DNA of 64,000 nucleotides from the NCBI RefSeq assembly GCF_027943255.1, contig NC_072894.1, positions 134,903,601 to 134,967,600 of the forward strand, in the 5' to 3' direction. This document shows positions 12,599 through 26,430 of the stretch, in pieces; within the stretch, counting starts at the first letter, position 1; each line of letters opens with the position of its first letter. This DNA comes from Anastrepha obliqua (lineage: Eukaryota > Arthropoda > Insecta > Diptera > Tephritidae). The position numbers and the translations under genes are program-made. Under the pieces are notes generated by a model. The model made no database searches, was not told the origin of the DNA, and was given only the letters and a program-made list of their open reading frames with translations.

Positions 12599-13872
12599 CG
12601 AGGGGTGCCTTTTATATGTCGGGATTAGAGAACAAAAACAAATTTTAATCATCGAAAATAACTTTATTGTTTTTCAAAATATTCTCCATGAAGATCTATA
12701 CACTTTTGCATGCGTTTGAAACAATTGTCGAAGCACTTTTGCCACTCTGAATGAGGTACCTCCAAAACATGCATTCTGAGTGCCGCAACCGCTTCTTCAG
12801 GTGTCGAAAAACGTTGACCTCTCAGTTTGTTTTTTACGTACGGGAATAAAAAGAAGTCATTCGGTGCCAAGTCAGGACTATACGGCGGATGACCCATTAA
12901 TTCGATGTTTTGGGTGCTCAAAAATGCAGTTGTTTGAGTCGATGTGAGAGTTCGCATTGTCCTGGTGAAGAGTGATCCGTCTTTGGCGATTGGTTTTCCT
13001 AATTTCTTGGAAGACAACTGGCAGGCAAATGGTTGTGTACCACTCAGAATTTACTCTTCTGCGTTGTTCTAGTGGTACGGTTGCGACATGTCCAGTTTTT
13101 CCGAAAAAACAGGCGACCATTTGCTTGGAAGTGCTTCGTGCGCGAACAACTTTTGTTGGATTTGGCTCATCTTGAAACACCCATACAGTCGACTGCTGTT
13201 TACTTTCGGGCTCATACGCGTAAATCCATGATTCATCACCTGTCACGATGTCATAGACGTGTTTCGAAGCCCCGCGATCGTATTTTTTGAGCATTTCCTT
13301 CGACCAATCGACATGAGCCTTTTTTTGAGCGATTGACAAATTGTGTGGGATCCAACGCGAACAAATTTTTTTGACAGTCAAATGTTTATGCGATATTGAA
13401 TGTATGCTGGTCCCACTAATGCCTAAGATTGTCTCAATCTCACGATAGGTCACATGACGATCTTGCAATATCAGTTCGCTCACAGCATCAATGGTTTTCG
13501 GAACAACAACTGATTTTGGACGACCTTCACGAAATTCGTCTTGGAGTGAACTACGACCAAAATTGAATTCACCATACCATCGATAAATACTGGTCCTTGA
13601 TGGAGCTTCATCGCCAAAAAATGAATTAAGTTCATCCATGCAATGCTGCTGAGCTAACCCACGTCGATAGTTGTAAAATCTTCACGATTTAATTCCATTT
13701 TTGGACCGAGATGAATCTTTTAAGTTACTGTAAACAACACAAATAGCGCTGGTATTTCAAAATGTTCTGAGTACGTAAAAGCCAAAAAATGTCAAACTTT
13801 GCGATACAGCTTTCAGTTGCCAGATTGCAACACCAGGGTTGCCAAATCCCGACATATAAAAGGCACCCCTCG
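12599..13872 (-). mobile_element. Nearly full-length mariner element
   Basis: The element is 1,274 bp. Its perfect 28-bp terminal inverted repeats begin CGAGGGGTGCCTTTTATATG at 12599-12626, mirrored at 13845-13872, with TA duplications at 12597-12598 and 13873-13874. Perfect termini suggest recent activity or a conversion-fresh copy. One transposase gene fills it on the - strand. Confidence 0.95.
12664..13698 (-). pseudogene. mariner transposase, frameshifted
   Basis: Reading starts at ATG 13698 (MELNREDF), loses frame within the first 15 codons because of a small deletion near 13660-13675, and resumes with MDELNSFFGDEAPSRTSIYR. The helix-turn-helix region is followed by the signature TGDESWIYAYEPE (first catalytic Asp), then LHQDNANSH (second Asp). 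A second frameshift near 12970 precedes YSPDLAPNDFFLFPYVKNKL (third Asp, DD34D type). The C-terminus CIDLHGEYFEKQ is intact to the stop at 12664. With two frame disruptions it cannot make active transposase as read here. Confidence 0.9.
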
Positions 13873-14156
13873 TATTATATATGTATATATATATAAATAT
13901 TTAGCTTCTTCTTCTTAATTTGCTATTCGTAATCGCATGTAAGCGGCTATACAATTTAAAAGTAATACTTTTTTTTTTTTGTTTTTGTTTTTTGAATTTA
14001 AATTTTAAACTATATTTGAGAATAATTCGCGGTCTCTAGCTGTTTCCAAGAGGGGAACCAGACGTTGTATACCGGTCCACTGCCGTATGTTCCTCTTCTT
14101 CCTTAAGTCAGGTTTCGGGTTTCGTAGAATATACCCCAAATATGAAGTTGTTCGTT

Positions 14157-14281
14157 TTTGTTGTTGTTGTAGTAGCATAAACATTCCCCATACTTATCTA
14201 CAGGGAACGCTGCTGGAGTGACAGCCCTTCGCCGGTTATAAATACGGGTCGTTTCGGTAACGTAGAACCGACTGTCATGGA
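14157..14281 (+). repeat. Short dispersed repeat, longest copy
   Basis: TTGTTGTTGTTGTAGTAGCA, then ACATTCCCCATACTTATC, GGGAACGCTGCTGGAGTGAC, and a further GGGTCGTTTCGGTAACGTAG and AACCGACTGTCATGG not kept in the 7261 copy. No B-box is clear, so I leave it as a dispersed repeat rather than a proven SINE. Confidence 0.6.
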
Positions 14282-16679
14282 AACGATGAAGCTTTTTCGT
14301 CGTTTGATGCTCTTGATTAGTTGTCTTCACAGCACTTCTTCATTAGAAACGTAGTCGGTCCATGGTACCTTGAGCAATCTCCGGAGAAGACACATTTGAA
14401 ATGGTTCCACTCTATTCATATTTCCATGCCACATAGCAAATATTTAGCACGGACGACGTATTTGGTGAGAGGATTACTACGGCCAAAATAAGTGAATTGA
14501 AGTTGCGAGCAGTGACTCAGAGTTTTGGATGCAATTTTTAATAATTTACAAATGTGGCTAGTTCTTCTCCACTTCTGCATCTACATAGATAGAAACATGA
14601 ACCTCTTGAACGTCGTTTTGACCTCCCCTTCACATACAAAAATGTTTAGTAAGCCATAATTTTTTAATCAGAATTGACTTTTTCCATTTTTATTCTAAGT
14701 CAGGAGAAAGGAAAGAGGAAAATAATAAATAAATTAAAAATAATAATAAAAAGACTCAACATGTAAATTGAAGAATAAAATGAATTTTAGTACATTTTCA
14801 CAAATTTGGTTTCAATTTACTTGCCATTTATTGTAAGACTAACATGCTTTCCCTTTTACTTAAATGTAAAAGAATTTGCGGCGCATCTGGTAAGTTCGTT
14901 CAGTTAGTTCTAGCTAAGGGCATTCGGTGTTATGTATGTTCCTAATTTCTTTGTGTAAAAATCATATTCAAATGTTTAATTCCTATGAAATTCACGGGTA
15001 AATAAATATGTAGTTAGAAAAGTATTATACTAAATACACTTCTTAAAAGTAAAAATTAGAAAAATTACTGATGAAACTACAATACATAAAAGTTTGTCAA
15101 ATGTAAGATCCATTAATGCCGCTCAATTGAATTGAATAAAGTTCTTTTTAAATATTTTGGTATATTTTTACAGAAGTTTTTTTGGCTTGAAGTGGATAAG
15201 AATAGTTTTATTTTATTTTATAAATTCGACCATTAGCACACTGCAGTACTGACTGCAAATGATTTGTTGCAATTTGTGCATGACCTGCTTTGTCGAGTTT
15301 TAATATTGCACTGCCTTATCGATATGCAACAGGGGCATTCATATTTCTAGAAACTGTCGCTCCAGCTAACTAAACGGAATATTTAACATATCCAAATGCT
15401 TGCCTCCACGGAAGTGCATGCCTGTGTAACGGCGAGTAAATCATACTCAATAATTTGATAATAATTATAAAAAAAAAATACAGGAATTGCTTGTATTCTT
15501 AATTTTTTCTTCGAGCTGTGTGAAGTTAGTGCCCCTTCCAGTTAAATTTATTGCATACTAAACCAAACAAGCCAAATGAAGAAACTTTGAAAGGATTAGT
15601 AGGTTGTTCAGCAGCACAAAATATGGAAATCTCCTTGATTTTTATTAAGTGCGAAGAACATAAAAGATCGGCAAGATATAAAATTGCACTTATACCTAAT
15701 GCACACAGGTATTATGCAAATACCTTTCTTTAATTTCAAAACATAAAATGCTGCTGGCATTTTAGCTAGTTTGTAATTCCTACCAAAAAATGTTAAATTT
15801 TAAAAAGTGCTACGTTAAAACAAAAAAAGGGCGAAATACGCATTTACGAACTTTTTCCAAGTCATTTCAATAAAATAATAAATTGACAAAATAAATAAAA
15901 TGATTAAAAAATAACTATATAATAAACCTCACTGCAAATATATATATATTTTTTATTTTTAATTAGTAAAAGAATCGCATACGCTACTTTCGGTTTAACA
16001 CTTTACCCTTACTCGGATTAGGACAAACTTCCGTCTAAGGCGAACAAATCAAGTACCGTCAGAAATTCGAAAATAGATACGGTTGCTAAGAACTAAGTTT
16101 AAAAGTAAAATCGATGTTTTATTTGGTTAGGATGAGCCGAATATTGATTTCAATCATGGTGAAAGATTTGTAAAGGTGTGGCCAAGATCAGGCCGTTAAC
16201 CGACTCTCAGCGAATTTGAACGTCACATGGACTACGACAGCGAATTGTTTATGGAAAAAAGTGAAAACGACAGATTGGGCGAGGGTGTGAATACGTGTGA
16301 AATAAGCGGGTACAATTCTGTTGTCGAGTCTCATGTAACGTGTCAGCCGAAGTTACTCTCACAATTTTCTGAAGGCTAAGCCTGGCAATATATCATCCTA
16401 GGATTTCACTAACAAAAACTTCCTCAACATTTTAGTCAGATATTTCCTTATGTTTTAGTTATTACAGATTTGGCAGGCATACCAGTGAGGGATGTCGCCT
16501 TGACTTGTCCATTGACACGTGACATCCCACAATGAAAATATACTTAAATAGTAAACAAAGAAACTTGGATGATTTTTTCAATACTACATGGTCTGGCTCT
16601 CGAAGTGTAACCAACTAAAAACATAAATGTACTTTATTCAATTCAAAGTAAAAAATGTATGAAAATAATACAAAATTAA
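14282..16679. other. Non-coding stretch with no recognised element
   Basis: The part at about 16080-16400 is less AT-rich and may be the decayed remainder of the adjoining Tc1/mariner copy or another element, but I could not translate it convincingly. Confidence 0.45.
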
Positions 16680-17590
16680 GAATCAATTTACTTTTGCTCG
16701 ATATGACCACCTTTTGCCTTGACTATGGCCTCGAGACGGTCCAGAAACGAATCGCAAGCTGCCCGAATGTGACTTGCATGTATTTTGGCCCACTCGTGGA
16801 CAATAGCTTTTTTCAGCGCCTCGAGACTGGTGAATCTTTTAGTTTGGACCTTGCTCTCCAAAATGGCATAAAGAGAATAATCCATCGGATATGCGTCTGG
16901 TGAATTTGATAGCCATTGCGAAGCTCGGAACGTTGTTTTTTTAGCCATTTCTGGTTCACTCGTGCTTTGTGAGACGGTGCCGAGTCTTGTTGATCGGCCA
17001 TTGGTCTACCACCGAAATGTTTGTCTGCCTATGGCTTTAAAGCAACCTGCAGAATACTTTTCCGATAATATCTCGCATTTACTTTGACGCCAGGCTTGAT
17101 TTAAACGATTGGAGAGCGCCCATCAGCGGTTACAGCGGCCGAAACCATTACCTGTGGCGGGTGCTACCTCCTGGTGGCCAATCGAAAACTGAAATTCTCC
17201 TATGAACGGTCGGTCATCTACGCTCTATTTAGTTTACGAATTGCTCAATTTGAAAAATTTTCTCGTCAGAAAACACAATGTTCGGAAATTGATCGCTTTC
17301 GGCCAAGCGAATCAACTCCTTCGCTCTCTTAAGTCTGACTTGTTGCTGCTTTGGTGTGAGATCATGCGCCTTTTGTATCTTGTAAGGCTTGACTTTGAGA
17401 TCAGTTTTCAATATGCGGCGGATGCTACGGTGAGATATTTCAGTTCTTTGGCCATTGGATTGGCACTTCGTTGAGGATTTCGCTCAAGTCGCTTCTTCAC
17501 ATTTGAATCATTTTACGTGACGTTGCAGTCTTTTGATGACCACCTCCATGACGTTTCGCGATGCTACTAGTATCAATGTATCACCATTCC
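16680..17590 (-). mobile_element. Decayed maT-like Tc1/mariner element
   Basis: The - strand carries, in shifting frames: KVKPYKIQKAHDLTPKQQQV with FSDEKIFQIEQFVN (first Asp), QQDSAPSHKARVNQKWLKK (second Asp), SNSPDAYPMDYSLYAILESK (third Asp) and a C-terminus ending FLDRLEAIVKAKGGHIEQK. The second and third Asp are about 29-30 codons apart here, shorter than the 37 usual for the maT group, consistent with a small deletion between them. I could not define terminal repeats. Confidence 0.75.
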
Positions 17591-17640
17591 CTTGAAAGCC
17601 ATTACGCAGGATGCAGAAGGAGAACAAAGAGGAAATTTTA

Positions 17641-20600
17641 TTCACAATAGATTTTAACTGTCATATTTCGCCAATGTTGCCATCAAGAAAGGACAACAAA
17701 TTGACAGCAAAATTAAAACTCACTTGAAAGGAAAAATTTTGTACTGAAAATTGAAAGGGGAAAATTAATTGGGTAACTTCCCCGTTAAACCATATTAATC
17801 TCACTGTTTCTGCCTATTGAAAATAATTTTTTAAAAAGGGAAATGCTCACTCACATTACTACCTTTGGAAATTATAACTAGACTTCCATTTTTATATTAC
17901 AAGATTCACTTTATTTCCATTTTCTTTCTCATTCTTGTGTATAATAATATAATTTTTACCATCGCATGAAATACTTGTTTTTTATTTTAATATTTTTTTT
18001 TGATCTGCTTGCATTACGCGCACATTTTTCGTATCATTTATTTTAATATTTTTTTTGTTGTAATTTTTTCTGGTAATAATACTTTCCACAATACAATATT
18101 TTTGGGGGTTCTCTAAAATTTCATTTTGCTTTATTTTGGTCTGTGTGCAGTGACATCCAAAAGTGTATGGTTGTAGCGTCAAGCAATTTGCGCTTTGCAC
18201 CAGAACTCCATACACAGTGAATGCCTTTGCGTGGCTGTATTTGTGTGTGTGCTATTTGTGTGCATGGGGGTATTGAATTTATTGTTGGTTGTAGTTGTCG
18301 AAGTGTTTGTGTTTGTATGTGTGGTTGTGTGGCTGTGTGGATGTGTGGTTTTGTGTCTAACGGTACTTCACTTATTTACTTGCTCATATATATAATATTT
18401 TATACGTTAATAAGTAAATATTACAAAAAAGTAAAACTTGACGACATTAAACTAGATGCATATGTATGTGTGTATTTTTTCATTAAAAATCGTATCATGT
18501 TTTCTTGCTTACAATTCACTTTGATTTTTTTTCTTTTTTGTATTAAATTACTTCTGGTTATTTTTGCCATTATTTGTATATATTTAGTTTTTGTTTTTTG
18601 TTTTTGCTTTTTGGTTTCACTTTTTAAGATGACTTCTTGTTTTGGGAATACATTGTTGTTGGTAATTAATTTACTGTTTTACTGGAGTAATTTGCGGAAT
18701 TTGGAGTTTATCGGAATGTGGTAATTTTTGTGTTTCCTTTGCTTGCTGTTTGCTATTTTCTCTACAATACATTTTTCTGGACAAGACTTGCGTGATCGCA
18801 CACACTTTTGTTGTTGCTGCTGTGTGTTTAGTGATTCATGCATTTGTTGTATGCTGTTTTGTTTGTAATTGCTTAAACTGTTTGTTTCTTTGTGGCTGAA
18901 AATCGAAATGATAGGGGGGGTGAAAGCTTTTGTAGCTGCTGTTGTTGTTGTTGTTGTTTAGTGAAGAATATGTAGGTAGCGTTTTTTGTCCTAGTTGGAG
19001 TTGATTATTGGATGAAAAGTTTCAAGCGCTGGAGAAGGAAATGAATAAATTGCTTTTTCTGCTTTTGTACTAATAGTGAAAGCTTTCGTGTGAGCTTTGA
19101 ATCTGAAAACTAAAAAAATGTTTAAATTCAAACTTGGTGAAAGCACCGATATGATGAATTTAAGTCGGAAAAAAATAACGGTTTGAAAAATGGCAATTTT
19201 TTTATTTTTTTGAGAAACGCCCAGTGTGCAGAGCCTATCAACAAAAATATTTTCGCATACAAATTCCTGTATTAGAAGAATTTAAAAAACTGGGCTAAAT
19301 TAAGATTGTAGCTTGGAAAATTAGAAATTAGAATTTTTTAAAAATTCGATTAAATTAAGATTGTCGGTGGGCAAAATTATTTATATATTTACGATTTGAA
19401 TTATTTTGAAAAATTATTTCATTGACTATAAATGAACTCAAAAGAGTGAGCAGGTAAGAAGGTTAAGAAATATTTACTTTCCGTATGGTGTTCCACTTAA
19501 AAGACTACACTTAAATGAAAATAACTTTTTTTTGTAATTAAAAGTTACAAACTCAACGCATTAAGATGGGAAGATTTCTAAATGCTTGGCGCCGCACTTC
19601 TCAGTTCAATGCATATTGCACAGAAAACTTTAAGCGAGTTTTTTACGAAACTAAATTCTTGAAGTCGACTGGCCTCATAAGTCGAACGATTGATTTTGAC
19701 TGCTTAATTTAAAATTTCAAACATATATATGTGTAGGTATGTACTCGTATTTACAGTTATAATCTGCTTGAAAGCTAAATAGCTTCCTCACAAACAATTT
19801 TCGGACGAGACTTTTGAAAGTTTTGAAAAAAAACACGCCATTTCTGCAAAAATTAATATATCAAAAAAATAACTTCTATAGCTAATAAAAGTGTTTTCAT
19901 ACTAAAGCCAACAAAATTTTTCGTTCACCGTAAATTAAAAATTACAAGACCGAAGGCTCTTCTCTTTGATATATTTTAAAAACAAACAAAAATATAATAA
20001 TTTATGCAGTTAATGACCTGTACAATAAAATATTTTTCGTTGTTCTGCTAAAAAAAATTTGCAAAATATTCGATTTTTCTGCCGCTAAAAGAAATTCTTG
20101 AAAAATTAGTGATATTTGAGCCGTTCGCTAGAAGGATACCATGCCTCCTTACAAGTTTTGGAAAATTTGTGTGCTTAAAAATTATTTTAATTTGCACGAA
20201 AATAAAATAAATCCTTATAAGCTCCAAAATATTTATAGAGTAAGATTAGATTACTTATTCAATTTTTTTTAAATCACGCTCGCGGCTCGTTTAGAGTTAA
20301 TTGGAGAGAGAAATTTAAAAAACCAACACGGCTTCAAGGATAGTGATTTAAGCGTTGAAGGCCAAGTCCCACCTGGTTTATCGAAAATTTGCGAATATAA
20401 ACACAAAAATTTATAAAATTTAAAAAACATTAGGGTAGTGCACAAATAAATGCAAATAGCCTGGCATCATGGAATTTCCAAATTTGTGGCAACTCAACAA
20501 CAAAATGTTGCACATATTTGTTATTATAACTTAAAAATGTCAGGTTACCGGGCAAGTTGTGCTTACTTATGAACCGCCCTAGTACAAATAATTCAATAAC

Positions 20601-23600
20601 TCAAAAGTTGGGAGCCGTAACAGGGATGCAGTCTGCTGATACGACATTACAAGCAGCAGTAAGCGTTTCTCCAAATTTTCTTAAAATCGAATTATCTGTA
20701 ACTGAAGTTTCTGCGCTGCGTAATGGGCAGATACAGTCGATAGTTATTATTGATTTTAATGCAGTTGATGTCACGCCAGGTTATTAATAGAGGTGCTCCC
20801 ATGGTGAGTCCTCAAATCAGCGCTCTATTGTTAAAGTAGGAAGATAAATCGCACATGATTATCTACTCATGATATGAACGCCCATGTCAACTCATGACGT
20901 GGACTTGAACTGGCTAAGAAAACACCTTTCCTATCAAAAGCTTTCGACTCAAAAGCCTTACACGGCAAGAAAATTCAGATTGAAAACTAACTTTAATGCA
21001 TACATTTTTCATTTACTGAAAGCTTTATCTTTACATTTACTAAACTAACCCAGCATTTTCAACGTCCCACAATTGCTGAAAGGCGCATTTCATCCGAAAT
21101 AATTATCCAACACTTCGTCAACAACAATCACATACAATGGAATTTTTTGAATTTCGCCTGAAATTTTTTTCACCAAAATCATTTCTTTGCTTTAAGTCGC
21201 AAAGCTCCTTTTTTAATTTTCCAATTTTTTTTCTCATTTCGCTACTTTTCTATGCGTGTAATGAAGTGGTGTGTGTAGATAGTTTTTGTTGAATTTAAAT
21301 GTAAATGTTTGCTTGCAGTGTTTTTTTGGCTCAGTTTTTCTTGTTGTTTTTGTTTGTTTGCTTTTTATCATAGATTTTAAACTTTTATCAAGACTTTTAA
21401 TACCTAAAGAGTTAAAAATTTTATTTTTGTTTGCTTTGTTGTTTTGTTTTGTCTATTCAAATATTTACCATTAATTTATTTTTTACTTGCATTTTTTTGT
21501 TTTTTAATTTTAATTTCCACATTATTTTTGTATGTCTAAAAAATGATGCTTAAGTGTTTTCTAAATATTTATTATATGTAAATGTATGTATGCTTTTTCT
21601 TTGTGTATCGAACTAACCTTAATGCTGTTATTTTTTGTGATTTGTTTTTTTTTTGCTCCAAAAATTTCAATTTGTTTTTCTTACTTATCTTAATTTTCGT
21701 ATGCGCCGTGTTTTTTGTTTTTCGAAATATTTTGACAATGTTTTTTTATTTTCGTTAAGGCCGGGACAAAGAATTTTCAATGTGTTTTTTCGAGTTATAG
21801 CCGAGACAAATTTTTAGGGTAGTCAATTTTGTTTAGCTCCACTTCACTTTTGCATTCGACTTTCATGTTTCGCTGTTACTCAGTTTTTTGCTTTTGGCGT
21901 ATTGGATTTTTTTCTTGAACAACACGATTTTTTGTGCCTTTATGCGTTTTCTATCCAGCATTACAAGCAGGTTTTCCTTCTTTACTTTTACGGAATTTGC
22001 AAACCATTTTTTGCGCCTAAGTCGTCCATTTGAGTGTTTCGTTCAAACATTTTCAAACTTTTTTCATTTTTATGTAGTTTTTGTGTTTTGCTTAAAAATT
22101 TGGCCTTACCTTAAATTTTACGAGATTTTTAAAGTTAGGCTTTATGTTTTCTTCCATAAGTTATTTGATTTTTAGTGAGTACAGTTTGCTTAACATTTAA
22201 ATGAGAATTTTTTTAATTTGTATGCATTTTTTTAATTTGATTTTCTTATATTTTTCGCTTACATGATTTTCTTTTTAATGTAATAAAATTTTTGCCATTC
22301 TTTTTGCCACAATATGCAATTTTCAAAATTTTTTACTGCCAGTGAAAATTTTTTCCAAATTTTTGGTTTTTCGTTTTATGGTTTTTAGTTGCAAGTATTT
22401 GGATTTGTGTTTTTTCTTGTTTATATTATTTTTGGAGTGAATTTCTTGAAAGTAGCTTTTTGTCGTTTTTATTGTTGTTGTGCTTTTGGAGTGAAATTGA
22501 AATCATATGAATGGAAAATAAAATAATTATGTCGTTGTTGTTGCATTTGGTTTGGTTTTCACACGAGAAAAACCATAGGCTGATTAAAGTGAAAAGAAGA
22601 GGAAAACAATAATAATTATTTTATAATAAAATAAAGCAGCTGCATAGTTAAAAAATGCGTAAAAGTTTCAAAAATTCTATGGTACAAAATTTCTAAACTA
22701 AATTCCTATTTTTAACCAATTCCTCTTCTACAAATACATCTTTTCAATTTCCTCATCTTCCATTTACCAGTTAAGTGAGATTTACACAGCAGTTGTTTTG
22801 CTCTATTGTTCTTGTAATATAAAAAAAATGGTTTTTGCAGTTTTTTCTATTTCACCGATTTAAACTATTGCATTTTTGTATACACTTTGTATATTTAGTA
22901 AGTATTTCATCTCATCACTGTAAAAATTAGTAACTGAAGCGTGTTTTTATTAAAAATCTAACAACGTTAATTTTCTTTAACTATTTGCGGTTCGACTATT
23001 GCATTTGTAGTTGTAATTGTGACTGCTATTGTTTTTGGTTTTTGGTTTTTGTTACCTGTTGCTATTGTTTTTGTTAATTGCTATTGTTGTCTTGAGTTGT
23101 TGCTTTTATTTATTTATGTCTATTGATTTTTATTCATATAAAAAATTATATTGTAAATACATTTTTACTGTAGTTTCCTTAATTTGCATTTTGCATTTTC
23201 GCGTTCCAATTTGATTTTATTTTGTATTCTTGGCTATTGTTTATTGTAGTTTTGTGGTTATGTTGTTTGGTTTATTGTATAAAAATTTTAATAAAAAGAT
23301 CTTTCCATCGTTATTGTACTATGTTTGTTTGTTTGTTGTGGTTGTTTTTGTAGCTGCATCTGATCTGTGGCTAAAAACAAATAATTTCAAATTAAAAACA
23401 AACAAATATTAATTAAATATTTAATACACAAATAATAACATTTATTTGCATAATTTAAAGATACGAACAAAATACTTAAAACTTCATTAAAGCTTTAGAA
23501 ACGAACCAGAGTCATGGAAAGCTTTTCAAAATTCCTCTAATGAAGAGCACCTAAGCATTAGCAATGGAGGCGTTTCCGCACCTCAGCGCATGCCGAGGTA

Positions 23601-26024
23601 ACGAGCGCATATCTAAAGGTGCTGGCCCAATGGAAACTGACTGCGCTTGCTTGGCTTCGATAACTACCAAGAATGAGTAGAACAATACTAAGATATACGA
23701 AATGACGCCAAACGGCAACTTTGCTTGAAGCGCTTGAAGTACGACGAAGTGTCAAATAGCTCAATGTTCTCTTTGCAGCGCTTTTGACATTGGGAATTGA
23801 ACACCCCTGTTGCTAATTTATGTATTTTGATTTGGTTTAGCTTCATTTGTGAATTTTAGTCAGATTATAGATACATTGTTTATTTGCATTTGCTTTTCAC
23901 AAATGTTTGAAGAAAATTTAATATCGACTATTGAAACGCAAAGATGTCTATGACATTCTTGAGCGGGACCTCGTTGCTTGTAAGCTTGCGCGAAGCTGAA
24001 TGGTTTTGTCGATCTAAATATAATTCACGCACCCAAAACTTTCGTCGTTGGCGTGGTTGGCGCCTTATCTTGTACATTTTTACTATTCGAAGAAAAATTC
24101 GCAATATGTTTTCACAACTTCTAGTTAACGTCATGAAAATGCAAATACAAAAAATTCAAAAATTCAAATTTCAAGGTAAAATTGAATATGATTACCATCT
24201 TTGTTTCCTTTTTCCTTTTACGAGTCATCTGATTGTTATCATAGCGTTCAAAATGCCCATTTAGCCATACAAGTTTTCAAAGGCAAGCAGAGCAAGAACA
24301 GCAATAAAAGCCAGGCTGTATTGGGCCATCACCTTAACATTAATCGACTTCGACTTATAAGACTTTTTTGATAAATAGCAAAATCAAGCAAATCCAAGCC
24401 TTCCGAGATGACTTTCATGAAAAGTTTAAATGAACTGATAGGCTCAATGCATAAATCTGAACTCCTTGGTTTATGGCGTGCAACTACTTGTACACTCAGA
24501 GATCAGTAATTAGCTGCGGAGACTCTATTACAATTTAAACAAAATTGTAAAGTAAAAACTTTTTACTTTCAATGCTCTGATTCAAAACTAGCAGCAAGAC
24601 AATTGTCCAGCATTTCAAAACTTAAGCAAACCTAATAGTAATGATAGATGCCAAGGGTGGTACTGCAATACGTTTTATGTCAGCTTTTTATTTATTTATT
24701 AATTCTGAAATCTTTTTATAGCTCTACGAAAATGATTGCGCCAATCTGTCAACCCTTCTAAGTCTTCGACCAATCAGTAGATAGTTTATAAATTTGAGTG
24801 GGGGAATTTGCAGGTGCGTTCAACTACAGATACTCAGAGCACTTCTTCAAAAAAATTAAGAGTGACATAGAACGAATTGTAGTATCACCAACTGAAGCAT
24901 ATAATCCGTAAAATATCCCTTCTATTGCACAAAATTATGAATGTATGTGTGACTCTCACTTTCTGATAAATAAACAAGTAAAATGCATATCTAAGATTGC
25001 GCATCTTAAATTAATTAATACACTTTAATAAAAAAATTGCTATTTAAGGCTTAAAAATTATTTGATAAACTATGGGCTAGTAGTGCTAGAAATTTGAATA
25101 CATAACAAAATTTAATAAATTAATTTCTAATTAACATTTTAGAAAAACAGTCTATGTATGTAGGTATATATGCATCTGCATCTGCAAGTTCTCTGTTCCC
25201 TCTCACTCTCTCTCTCGCTCTCTCTGTACGCTCACTTCAATGTGCATGGATATGTATGTATATGGATTGGAATGCGCGATTGTATGTATTGTTCACAGGG
25301 CTATCATAAGGGAAGGGGCGTTTAAGAAATTGATGACTTCACTGTTTTTTTGTGGTATTTGTAATTAATACGCATTTCCTTAATTCGGTTTGGACTAAAC
25401 ATAATTGAACTAAATTTAAATCAGTACCGGATTGTATACTAAGGTATTTGTTGTATTTTATGTGGTTTTCATATTTCTTACTTGCTGCTATATGGAAGTT
25501 GAAATTTGAAAAATGTGCTGCGTCTAACAGTAATTTATTGATTTTCAACTCATATAATTATGCTTTGTTTTATGTTCCTGTTTTTGCGCTGCTGCTGTTT
25601 ATATTACTGTTGTTGTTGTTTTTGGGTTTGTTTTTAGTTTGGTTGATTGGTTGTTATTCTTGGTTTTGTTGTTGTTGTTGATTGTAAGGCGGTAATTGGA
25701 AATTATATAATATTGTATATATGTATTTATGCATGTATATACTTTCCTATTTTATTATTTTAAGTATACATACGTAGGCAATTATTATGTACTAATTCAC
25801 ATACACACATACATATTGGGATGGCCCAAAAAAGTGGTTTTGTTTTCTTGATGAGAGTAGGTTAGTTCTAAGGCCAAAAAATTGAGACGCTAATTATTTT
25901 ATTATTGTTTTTTATTTAATATTTGGCTGTGCCAGCAGAGCTTTCAAATTTTCCAGTAATTCCTATGGGAAAAAGTACACCTTTCAGTAAATTTGGTATA
26001 AAATACTTGCAGATCGATGTTATT
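17641..26024. other. Gene-free stretch, mostly T-rich on the + strand
   Basis: Long tracts of TTTTG/TTTTTC on the + strand, notably 18000-18720, 21280-22480 and 22790-23350, with TTGTTG microsatellites at 18940 and 25610-25680. Less skewed islands near 20540-20830 and 23520-23790 may be old insertions; I could not identify them. No splice-supported coding exon was seen. Confidence 0.5.
25197..25228. repeat. CT-rich microsatellite
   Basis: CTCTCACTCTCTCTCTCGCT followed by CTCTCTG. On the opposite strand it supplies GAGAG motifs, the core of GAGA-factor sites, though nothing else marks a promoter here. Confidence 0.8.
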
Positions 26025-26430
26025 TAATCTTCTCTTTCAATTTCTTTTCAAAAATATTCAAAAAATGATAATCTACGTTTCATTTAAAAAATAATAACTT
26101 AAACAAAGCTCTGAAAACCTGCCAAAATTTTAGGAAAAAGTTTGCAATTTAAAATGAAAAACAAAAATATAAATTTTTAAATAATATATAAACAAACATA
26201 ATAAAAAAATCTAAATAAAAATAAAATTTAAACATAAGTAAAGAGAATACACTTTTTGTTTTTGGCCTAAGAAAGTTTTAATAACAAAAAAATTTATTAT
26301 TATCTTGTTTCTTTCACAAAATTCCAAAAAATTATGCTCTATGCTTCATTTAAAAAATAACAATTTAAACAAAGCCCTGAAAATCTACCAATTTTTTAAA
26401 ACATTTTGCGAAATTTTAAATAAAAAAATA
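26025..26430. repeat. Direct duplication, about 140 bp units
   Basis: The stretch 26040-26180 (CATTTAAAAAATAATAACTT, AAACAAAGCTCTGAAAACCT) is repeated at about 26310-26430 (CATTTAAAAAATAACAATTT, AAACAAAGCCCTGAAAATCT) in the same orientation, offset by about 265 bases, with roughly three quarters identity by eye. Confidence 0.65.

Noticed and set aside
18195..18724. + strand hydrophobic frame of 167 codons
   Set aside because: T- and TG-rich simple sequence gives Val/Phe/Cys-rich translation in two frames. There is no domain or plausible start context.
20557..20787. + strand frame of 76 codons with balanced composition
   Set aside because: It looks less compositional than its neighbours, but has no recognisable domain, initiation context or splice partner, so it is not supported as a gene.
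23520..23790. GC-richer island with a 68-codon - strand frame
   Set aside because: No domain, splice sites or second copy. It is probably an old insertion but cannot be classified.
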